Source: an uncultured Collinsella sp. (GTDB lineage Bacteria; Actinomycetota; Coriobacteriia; Coriobacteriales; Coriobacteriaceae). From it: a DNA stretch of 64,000 bases. Below are positions 42,650-49,500 of the stretch, one piece after another (the stretch's first letter is position 1; each line of letters begins with the position of its first letter). The position numbers were made by a program, and so were the translations under genes. The stretch covers positions 62,001-126,000 of the forward strand of contig CAKUEU010000001.1 in NCBI GenBank assembly GCA_934646865.1, in the 5' to 3' direction. The notes under the pieces were generated by a model. That model saw nothing but the letters and a program-made list of their open reading frames with translations, ran no database searches and was not told the origin of the DNA.

Positions 42650-44548
42650 ATGCACAATTTCAACGTGCACCTCAAGAAGGGGGCAGTATGCGGAGCGCTT
42701 GCGCTTGCGCTGGGTGCCCTCGTCGTGGGCAACGTGGCGACTATCGCAGCGCCAACCCCGGCGTACGCAGCCTCCAAGAAGTCATCCAAAAAATCTAAGA
42801 AGACCAAGGGCGGATCAGTTAAGGGCGTCAAGGTCCAGAAGAAGGTCGACAAGTATTCCTGGTCCGAACTCGCCAAGATCTCCGACGCCATGACCAAGTC
42901 CGGCAGCCGCAAGGCCGCCCTCAAGATCGCCAAGAAGTACAAGCTCTGCGACAAGAAGGGCAAGCTCGACGGTAGTCAGACCAAGAAAGTTGCGCTCAAT
43001 GATTGTGAGAGCAGCGCCACGATTGTTGGCTTCTACCACGATGATCTTTCTGATGGCTCTGGAAAGGCAGGCATTACTTGGCAGTTTACCGATGGTCTGT
43101 ATGAGGGCAATCCGCTCTATGCCTCACATGTTACCGACTTCAACATTCTGCCTAGTACGCTCAAGGACTGTTTGGCCACAGTCAAGAAGAATACTGTTTA
43201 TCGCGACGGCGCCAAGGCAAGTCAGGCAACCTCAGAGGACGTTCAGCTCTGGGCACCTTCTGCGACTGAAATCCTCGGCGATGCCTCAGAGATGAAAAAC
43301 ATCAATCGCGATTCGGAGTGGATGACCAAGTCCCTTAACGCCGAGGGCACACAGTACGATTATTACGAGGCCGCCGGCATGAATTGGACTTCAGACTCGA
43401 AAGACTGCGAGTTCACTTCATCTGACTCAGGATATTGGATTGAACTGGTTAAGACGGATGATGGCCTCTCTGATCAGAAGGCTCTTGAGCAAGGGAAAGT
43501 AAAACTGGACTCAAGCTATAAGAAGATAAGCGGCTTCGACTGGATGGCTGGTTTTAGAAGCATTTACTACAATCCTCTAACGCCTGATGCCGGGTTGGAC
43601 CATCTGGCTGGCTATGGCGAGGGCGGTCTTGCCTCTGTTTATGCTGAAACCGATTCGCCCGCAAGCAACAATAACGCTTCTTGGCCTACTGGTTTGTATG
43701 GTTATTCGACCGATAAGGCATCTGCTGTGATGCCCATGTTCTGCTTGACATCCCCTTCGGATGACAGCTCTGATTCGGAATCAAGCGGTGTCGCCGTTCA
43801 AGATAGCGTTAACAATTACAGCTGGAAAGACCTCAAGTCCATCGCAAATGAAATTGCGGCGGCCCAGGATGATAGTGCCGCTACCGAGATTGCTAAGAAA
43901 TACCATCTGGTTGGCGACGATGGCAATCTGAGCAGCGCTTCCTATAAGAACATCGATGATACCTTCAAGGCATATATCGTTGGCTTCAACCATGATGACC
44001 GTTCCGATGGTAAGGGCAAGGCAGGCATTACGTTCCTGATTGCCGATGCCTCTCCCGCCAAGCTTGCTATGAACAAGGACGGTTCCAATACGGGTGGATG
44101 GAAGGACTCTGATCTTCGTAAGTCTATTCGCACGGAGGTCAACTGGTGTTTGCCGCAGGCTCTCAAGAGTAACATCGTCAGGGTCAAGAAACTGTCCAAC
44201 AACGCTGGTGTAACAACGGATCCGTCTTCGGTCACCTCAACGGACGAGACCGTGTGGCTGCCGTCTATGGTGGAACTGATTGGCAAAGATGGGCTCGAAA
44301 AAGAGCTTGGCTCCAGGGAGCCTGACCAGCTTGCCGTCTACGAGGCAGAGGGAACGCAGTATGCCGCCCTGCAGGGTGACAACGACACCCGCTGGACCGG
44401 TTACGATGGATTTACCGGAAACACTGCGTGGACGCGAACTTGCGATGCCTCTCAATCCGGATGTTTCCTAGTGTACCGAGGAAACGATTTTGGTGGCCCG
44501 TGGGATACGAACGATGAGCTCAATATCTATCCGGGTTTCTGCCTTTAG
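42650..44548 (+). CDS. Secreted protein with two DUF6273-like domains
   Basis: The 632-residue protein has a signal peptide with a likely cleavage after AYA at residue 40. A very basic Ser/Lys tract (KKSSKKSKKTK) follows. Two copies of a domain lie at about 65-370 and 388-632. Each begins YSWxxLxxI and contains HDDxSDGxGKAGIT, a LW(A/L)PS element and a closing PMFCL or PGFCL. The same domain forms the outer part of the kinase at 12630-14714. No enzymatic motif is visible. ATG 42650 has GAGAAAGGA upstream. It is possibly a secreted ligand-binding or cell-wall-associated protein (Lys tract). Confidence 0.85.
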   Translation: MHNFNVHLKKGAVCGALALALGALVVGNVATIAAPTPAYAASKKSSKKSKKTKGGSVKGVKVQKKVDKYSWSELAKISDAMTKSGSRKAALKIAKKYKLCDKKGKLDGSQTKKVALNDCESSATIVGFYHDDLSDGSGKAGITWQFTDGLYEGNPLYASHVTDFNILPSTLKDCLATVKKNTVYRDGAKASQATSEDVQLWAPSATEILGDASEMKNINRDSEWMTKSLNAEGTQYDYYEAAGMNWTSDSKDCEFTSSDSGYWIELVKTDDGLSDQKALEQGKVKLDSSYKKISGFDWMAGFRSIYYNPLTPDAGLDHLAGYGEGGLASVYAETDSPASNNNASWPTGLYGYSTDKASAVMPMFCLTSPSDDSSDSESSGVAVQDSVNNYSWKDLKSIANEIAAAQDDSAATEIAKKYHLVGDDGNLSSASYKNIDDTFKAYIVGFNHDDRSDGKGKAGITFLIADASPAKLAMNKDGSNTGGWKDSDLRKSIRTEVNWCLPQALKSNIVRVKKLSNNAGVTTDPSSVTSTDETVWLPSMVELIGKDGLEKELGSREPDQLAVYEAEGTQYAALQGDNDTRWTGYDGFTGNTAWTRTCDASQSGCFLVYRGNDFGGPWDTNDELNIYPGFCL

Positions 44549-44576
44549 TCGTTAATACTGACCGACGGTGATTATG

Positions 44577-44611
44577 AGCCCTCGGAGGGGGAACGCTCTC
44601 CGAGGGCTTTA
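44577..44611 (+). terminator. Terminator after the DUF6273-like secreted protein
   Basis: AGCCCTCGGAG (44577-44587) pairs with CTCCGAGGGCT (44598-44608), followed by TTT. Confidence 0.75.
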
Positions 44612-44698
44612 ATCACACTCGTATCAATGACGTATAACGAATCATTCAATTTGTTCGGGACGATGCGACTGTCCCAATACACGAGGGAAGGAGGGGCC

Positions 44699-46018
44699 AT
44701 GAAATGCCCCAAGTGCGGCGCCGAGATCGCCGAGGAGGCTGCATTCTGCGGTAAATGCGGTGCCAAGATTGAACACGAAGATGCTGGCGTGACGGATGCC
44801 GTTGCGCCGGATACCACCGTTGAGGACTCGGCAGGCGTCGAGGTTGAGGATACTCCGGAGGAGGTGCCTGCTGAGGACCCAACGGATGAAAAGGATGAGG
44901 GGGAGCCGGAGAAGCAGCTCAGCAAGAATGCCAAGATTGCGATTACTGCAGTCGCTGTTGTTCTCATGGTCGCCCTTGGCGTTTTCCTGTTCAATCAGCA
45001 GCAGCAAAAGGATTTTGAGAAAGCTGTCGAGAATCAGGTACTCGAAGAAGCTAAGGCGGAGTACGAAGGCCAGACGGAGCTCTTTGCCAAAAACGATTAC
45101 GTTGAGCCTTCGGAGTATCAGGTTGATTCACTTGTCATATCCGAGTTCAACGAGAGCAATGGCAAGGTGACAGGCACTGCGACCGCCGATGTGTCCAACG
45201 AGAGCTTCTCTACAACGGTCGAGCTCAATTATGCTGCCGATGTAGATGGCAGCAGGAATGTATCGAACGTCACGATTGAGCCTACTTCTACCGAGACGAC
45301 CCCGCTCACGGGCATCACGACAGATGTAGAGCACGGGATCGAGGATGCTGATTCGGATCTGTACAACGACAACACATGTGTCGTCGATTATGTTGACGAT
45401 GGTACGGCGAATTGGGTCGTGACGTCCGGAGCCAAGCATGAGCTGACGTACAAGTTCAACGGCAAGAAGTGGAAGTTTAAAAAAGATGAGCTGAGCAGCG
45501 ATATCGAATGGGGCGATTTCTCGGGGACGTACGTGGCTACTGATGGTTCCGATAATTGGCTCCGCATCAGTTCTTATGTCTCGGGAGAGGCGAGCTGTGA
45601 ATGGTTCGGCGACTATCACATCACCGGTTCGGCTGGAGATGTTATCCAGGATTTGAGCGGTCAGGTTCGTGGAGTGTGCGAGGACGTCGACATTCAAGAC
45701 TACGGCAACGGGTTCTATGGTTTTGAGCTGAACGACGAGGACGCGGACGGTGCGAATGGGCAAGGCGGAATGGTCCACTTCAAGCTGGTCTTCAATCCCG
45801 AGCAAGAGGGTAGCCTAAAGCTGTTTAAGAGCGAATATCAGCAGCAGGCAACGGAGAGGTACCAGCAGTTCATTGCTATTGCCAATTTCCGTCATGGTAG
45901 CAGCGTCAAAAACCTGCACAAGCGCTCAGCTGGTGTGATCGGCATTCCTGACGACTTCAGTGGTGGTCAGAGCTCGTTTAACGATACGAACTTTACCTAT
46001 ATCAGGAAAGATGAATAG
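44699..46018 (+). CDS. Zinc-ribbon, single-pass membrane protein with outer domain
   Basis: The 439-residue protein starts with a zinc ribbon (MKCPKCGAEIAEEAAFCGKCG, 3-21). An acidic Glu/Asp-rich linker (about 25-75), one membrane helix (about 77-100, IAITAVAVVLMVALGVFLF) and an outer region (about 105-439) of mostly beta character follow. The outer region contains no motif I recognise. ATG 44699 has GGAAGGAGG upstream. Unlike its neighbours it lacks a copy of the island palindrome in the 150 bp before it, so it may be expressed by read-through or a different promoter. The ribbon groups it with 16027, 40716 and 46207. Confidence 0.82.
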   Translation: MKCPKCGAEIAEEAAFCGKCGAKIEHEDAGVTDAVAPDTTVEDSAGVEVEDTPEEVPAEDPTDEKDEGEPEKQLSKNAKIAITAVAVVLMVALGVFLFNQQQQKDFEKAVENQVLEEAKAEYEGQTELFAKNDYVEPSEYQVDSLVISEFNESNGKVTGTATADVSNESFSTTVELNYAADVDGSRNVSNVTIEPTSTETTPLTGITTDVEHGIEDADSDLYNDNTCVVDYVDDGTANWVVTSGAKHELTYKFNGKKWKFKKDELSSDIEWGDFSGTYVATDGSDNWLRISSYVSGEASCEWFGDYHITGSAGDVIQDLSGQVRGVCEDVDIQDYGNGFYGFELNDEDADGANGQGGMVHFKLVFNPEQEGSLKLFKSEYQQQATERYQQFIAIANFRHGSSVKNLHKRSAGVIGIPDDFSGGQSSFNDTNFTYIRKDE

Positions 46019-46043
46019 CCGTTCGCATCACGTGACGACCGGT

Positions 46044-46073
46044 GGGCCCGAGGGTTATCCTCGGGCCCTTTTT
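46044..46073 (+). terminator. Terminator after the zinc-ribbon membrane gene
   Basis: GGGCCCGAGG (46044-46053) pairs perfectly with CCTCGGGCCC (46059-46068) around GTTAT, followed by five T. Confidence 0.9.
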
Positions 46074-46132
46074 ACATGGATAGCATTAGGGGGCGCCTCA
46101 TTGTGCGCCTGCTAATTGCCCACTCCTTTAAA

Positions 46133-46169
46133 TGTTGCGCAACAGAAAATGCCGAGCTCAAGGTAGTCT
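46133..46169 (+). promoter_or_regulatory. Island promoter 9 (palindrome + 19 bp + TAGTCT)
   Basis: TGTTGCGCAACA (46133-46144) is followed after 19 bp by TAGTCT (46164-46169), 37 bp before the ATG at 46207. Confidence 0.85.
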
Positions 46170-46206
46170 TTACTCGAAAAGACTAAGGCTGAAGAAAGGA
46201 GACCTT

Positions 46207-47133
46207 ATGTTCTGTCCAAAGTGTGGCGTCGAAAACGCCGATGGATCCAAGTTCTGTTCTGGGTGTGGAACCTCGCTTGTCTCGGCGCCTGCTGAAACCG
46301 CTTCTCCCTCAAATAAAGCCACGGACCCTGCTGCGACTTCGGCTTCGTCACCCCAGCCTGCTGAGGCTCGCGACGCAAAGAAGAGGCCGATTATCATCGG
46401 GGCAGTCGCTGTTATTGTCGTTGCGTTAGTTGCCGTTTTTGCTGTCGGGCCCACACTGGGTGGAAACTCTTCCCCGGCTACTGAGATGGGGAGCGGAAGT
46501 GCTTCCAAGGAATCCGAGACAAAAAGCAAGAAACAAACTAAGACCGTTGAGGCACCGTACGAGAACCCCTTCGTGGGCGCTCAGGTGGGCGATAAGGTTA
46601 AGTTTGGCTCCTACGAGCAGGACGGCAAAACCTCCAATGGCAAAGAGCAGATTGAGTGGCGCGTCCTTGCTGTCGATGGGGATCGAGCTCTCGTAGTTAG
46701 TGAGAAAGGGCTGGACGCCAAGCCGATTAACGAGGGCGATGGGAACGACAGTCTAAATTCCATGAACAATGACTGGGACTCATCCGATCTTAAGGCTTGG
46801 CTCGAGAGTGATTTCTTTTCTCAGGCTTTTTCGGACGAGGAGAAGAAGGACATCGATGGTTCTCCTACGCTGCTTACCACCGATGAGGCCTATCAATATT
46901 TCGAGTCTGATGAAAGCCGCGTTTGCTACCCTACCAAGCAGGCTGTAAAAAATGGGGCCTGGGCTGACGATAACGATGCGTGTTACTGGTGGCTCAGTTC
47001 ACCGAGCGATGGCGGCAGCGATATGTGGTTCGCTACGGCATGCGTAGACTCCGATGGCGGCGTGTTTTCCTTGGGCATACGTGTTATTCGACCTGATGTC
47101 GCCGTTCGCCCTGCATTATGGGTGAGCCTTTAG
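46207..47133 (+). CDS. Zinc-ribbon membrane protein with outer DUF6273 domain
   Basis: The 308-residue protein has an N-terminal zinc ribbon (MFCPKCGVENADGSKFCSGCG, 3-21), a Ser/Ala/Pro linker and a membrane helix (about 60-83). An outer domain (about 118-308) is of the DUF6273 type: VKFGSYEQDGK, IEWRVLAVDGDRALVVSEKGLD, LKAWLESDFFSQAFSDEE, YWWLSSPSDGG and VRPALWVSL. This domain is often found in surface proteins of Firmicutes and Actinobacteria; its ligand is unknown. GAAAGGAGA precedes ATG 46207. It combines the ribbon of one island group with the outer domain related to another. Confidence 0.88.
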   Translation: MFCPKCGVENADGSKFCSGCGTSLVSAPAETASPSNKATDPAATSASSPQPAEARDAKKRPIIIGAVAVIVVALVAVFAVGPTLGGNSSPATEMGSGSASKESETKSKKQTKTVEAPYENPFVGAQVGDKVKFGSYEQDGKTSNGKEQIEWRVLAVDGDRALVVSEKGLDAKPINEGDGNDSLNSMNNDWDSSDLKAWLESDFFSQAFSDEEKKDIDGSPTLLTTDEAYQYFESDESRVCYPTKQAVKNGAWADDNDACYWWLSSPSDGGSDMWFATACVDSDGGVFSLGIRVIRPDVAVRPALWVSL

Positions 47134-47536
47134 TTTCAATTACTAACAGCTTAGATAACGGGTGAAGATTCGGGGACCGCAAGGTCCCCGAATGCCATGC
47201 TCTTCCTAGCCAAACAGACAATTTGTCCGAACGCCAACCCAAATCTTTGTTTGGTGACAATCCCCCTGCGTGGCTGTCCGGGCGGATGGGACAGTTAATA
47301 GCAGGTTCGAGATTCCCCAGGAGCAGAGTCCTACGAAGGAGTAGGGCTTCTGCATGTTTTTGGCGCCACGTGGTTGCGGACCCGCGTGGCGCCGTTCCGG
47401 CCTGCCCGGAAGGCGCTGCTCCCCATGCCATCCCGGGAGCAACGTCTTCCGGGCTGGCCGTTTGCTTTTGCGATGGTGGCTTTTGGGGCCTGATCTTGTG
47501 TTCCCTCTGTTAGCGAATTCGTCTCGTTCCCGGCAA
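47134..47536. other. Structured non-coding region
   Basis: No gene is supported. A perfect 11-bp hairpin (ATTCGGGGACC 47168-47178, GGTCCCCGAAT 47183-47193) with a GCAA tetraloop follows the previous gene but has no T-run. A second hairpin, GGCGCCACG (47362-47370) with CGTGGCGCC (47385-47393), lies in a GC-rich stretch with further short inverted words (TTCCGGCC..., CCCGGAA). A small RNA is possible but not shown. Confidence 0.5.
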
Positions 47537-47573
47537 TGTTGCGCAACGCCTGTCCGACATGGATTTCTACACT
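47537..47573 (+). promoter_or_regulatory. Island promoter 10 (palindrome + 19 bp + TACACT)
   Basis: TGTTGCGCAACG (47537-47548) is followed after 19 bp by TACACT (47568-47573), 44 bp before the ATG at 47618. Confidence 0.8.
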
Positions 47574-47617
47574 TGAGCTGTCCAAAAGGGATTCAGTTCT
47601 TGAATGAGGGATGAACG

Positions 47618-48163
47618 ATGAACGGGAACTCCTATTACGACGACGACATGTCCGAGGAAGATTACGAGCGGGTCATGGAGCATATGTACGAGCTTGAGTG
47701 CGAGCTCGAGGAGCCTCATGACGCTCGCACCGACCAATTGATTCGCGAGGAGCTCGAGCAGCTTTCGAGCGCAATGTTGTTTGAACCGGTGGTAAAAAAC
47801 GGCGAGTACCTTGGCGAGCGCGACCATGTGCCCGGGTATTGGACGGATCGTCGCGATTTGGAGTCCGAGTCTTCAGGCGCTTCGAGCGATGTCGACGAGG
47901 TGGAGAAGGATGAGCCGTTTGATTTGATTGGCTATCAGGGCTCTTCCTCGGGTGGCTCGGTGCTCGACATGTTTACTCCCATTTTAAGGAGTCGCGTGTT
48001 CTGGATCTTCATTGCGTTTCTGGTGTTTATCGGCATGCTCGACATGTTCTACGACAGTTTTATCGTTCCTTCGGGCTTCGCTATTAGCCGCATCAATTTT
48101 CAGGGTTTGGTGTTGCTGGCGATTGTCGTAGCATGCATTGCCCTGAGGCGTCGTCGCCGCTAG
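47618..48163 (+). CDS. Small membrane protein with acidic N-terminal domain
   Basis: The 181-residue protein has a strongly acidic, helical N-terminal half (DDDMSEEDYERVMEHMYELE). Two membrane helices follow (about 127-150, FWIFIAFLVFIGMLDMFY, and 158-175, GLVLLAIVVACIAL). It ends in five arginines, which places the terminus in the cytoplasm. It was not recognised. GAGGGA precedes the start. It has its own island promoter and is followed, after another such promoter, by the acetyltransferase gene. Confidence 0.78.
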   Translation: MNGNSYYDDDMSEEDYERVMEHMYELECELEEPHDARTDQLIREELEQLSSAMLFEPVVKNGEYLGERDHVPGYWTDRRDLESESSGASSDVDEVEKDEPFDLIGYQGSSSGGSVLDMFTPILRSRVFWIFIAFLVFIGMLDMFYDSFIVPSGFAISRINFQGLVLLAIVVACIALRRRRR

Positions 48164-48187
48164 CGACGGTATTGGCGCAACTGCCGA

Positions 48188-48224
48188 TGTTGCGCAACAG
48201 GTTATCTGGACAGCGCCGTATGCT
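48188..48224 (+). promoter_or_regulatory. Island promoter 11 (palindrome + 19 bp + TATGCT)
   Basis: TGTTGCGCAACA (48188-48199) is followed after 19 bp by TATGCT (48219-48224), 36 bp before the ATG at 48261. It is the last copy in the window. Confidence 0.85.
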
Positions 48225-48260
48225 CGGGTTGTCCTGAAGTCAAAGAGAAAGGACAGGACA

Positions 48261-48809
48261 ATGGCTGAGGTTGAAGTGAGGGCTTTGGGTCCCGACGACG
48301 TCGACGATATGGTCGATCTGGATGAGCAGTCGGGCTACGAGGTCTATGATGCATATGAGCCTTTTGTCGAGGATGAGGACGAAGAGAACTGTTACCTCTG
48401 GGGCGTCTTTGCCGATGACGAGCTGGTCGGCTTTTGCGTGACGGGCGGTGCGGATGACCCCGACCTGCCGGATGCCGTTACGGAGCACCCGCTCAACGAG
48501 GAAACGTCGACGTTTTTGAGCCATGTGTATGTTGATCCCGACTACCGCGGCAACGGCTATGGCGCGCGCCTGGTACACGACGCCCTGCTGGGATACTGGG
48601 AGAGCGAGGGCGAGCAGCAGCCGACATTCCTGGATCTGAGCGGCTATCTCTTTGACGATGCTGATGCGGATCCGATTAAGCTCGCGCATCTGCTCATCGA
48701 CTTCTTTGGTAAGAACGGGTTTGAGCCCATTCCCGATGATGATAACGACATCACCTACACCTGCATGGTCTTGGATCCCGAGAACTTTAAGGACCCGGAC
48801 GCAGAGTAG
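48261..48809 (+). CDS. GNAT-family acetyltransferase
   Basis: The 182-residue protein has the GNAT fold signature: beta4 FLSHVYVDPDYRGNGYGARLVHDAL (about 93-117), with the acetyl-CoA pyrophosphate loop RGNGYG, preceded by LWGVFADDELVGFCV. It transfers an acetyl group from acetyl-CoA to an amine. It is unusually acidic throughout, with an added Asp-rich C-terminus (PDDDNDITYTC). The substrate is unknown; a protein substrate within the island is possible. It has its own island promoter and a terminator at 48854. Confidence 0.85.
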   Translation: MAEVEVRALGPDDVDDMVDLDEQSGYEVYDAYEPFVEDEDEENCYLWGVFADDELVGFCVTGGADDPDLPDAVTEHPLNEETSTFLSHVYVDPDYRGNGYGARLVHDALLGYWESEGEQQPTFLDLSGYLFDDADADPIKLAHLLIDFFGKNGFEPIPDDDNDITYTCMVLDPENFKDPDAE

Positions 48810-48853
48810 GGGCTGCGGGGTGTTGGCTCAGCTTTCCTAGTTGGTGTTTAACG

Positions 48854-48899
48854 GGGCCGGACGTTCCAGTTGTGATGACTGGGCGTCCGGCCCTTTTTT
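48854..48899 (+). terminator. Terminator after the acetyltransferase
   Basis: GGGCCGGACG (48854-48863) pairs with CGTCCGGCCC (48884-48893). The loop itself contains a CCAGT/ACTGG stem. Six T follow. Confidence 0.9.
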
Positions 48900-48931
48900 G
48901 TTGTCTGTCGGTCTGGTGCTCAGCGCGTTTG

Positions 48932-49228
48932 TCTCGATCTGTAACAACAAGTAGGGGATACGGGGCCTAGATGTTACAGATCGAGATTGTTCCTCTGCCG
49001 ACAGCTCAACTGTCTCAATCTGTAACATCTACGGTCGTTTTTGCTCCGTAACTGTTACAGATCGAGATGTTGTCTTCTGACGGATTGGTTTGTCTTGATC
49101 TGTAACAACTGGACGAAGATTCGGCCCGTAACTGTTACAGATTGAGACATTTGCGGATGGGGCCGACCGTTCATCTCGATCTGTAACATCTAGACGAAGA
49201 TTCGACCTGTAACTGTTACAGATTGAGA
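48932..49228 (+). repeat. 55-bp hairpin repeat array E (4 units)
   Basis: Units lie at 48932-48986, 49013-49067, 49093-49147 and 49174-49228, period 80-81 bp. They stand between the acetyltransferase terminator and the helicase promoter. Confidence 0.9.
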
Positions 49229-49500
49229 CGGTCGTCCGACCCCGCCCCGTCCGCCTCGTCATCTGTGGTTTACGTGGGGGCATGCGAAGCGCGGGTATAC
49301 TAACCGGCGGCGAATCTGCTCCATCGCTTAGAGCTGCTGCGTCTGGACGGCGCGTGATAGGGCTGCCAAAGCGATCGCCAGCGTGCTGAGCAACGTCCTC
49401 TCTGTGCGCACCCGTTTTTGTATGTATTAGCGCACTACCAAGCACGCCCGCGCGGCCGCATGCCGTGCCCATAGCGCGTGCAGATAAGGAACAACAACAT
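49229..49500 (+). promoter_or_regulatory. Helicase promoter and long 5' leader
   Basis: A clear -10 box TATACT lies at 49296-49301; no good -35 was found at the usual distance. This gives an untranslated leader of about 190 nt before the ATG at 49501. Long leaders are common for RNA helicase genes under cold or autoregulatory control; no known riboswitch was recognised. Confidence 0.5.

Noticed and set aside
1164-49228. Hairpin arrays read as CRISPR
   Set aside because: The conserved parts are palindromic 55-bp units with diverged centres, the 25-26-bp linkers are related to each other rather than unique, arrays have only 3-4 units, and no cas gene is nearby.
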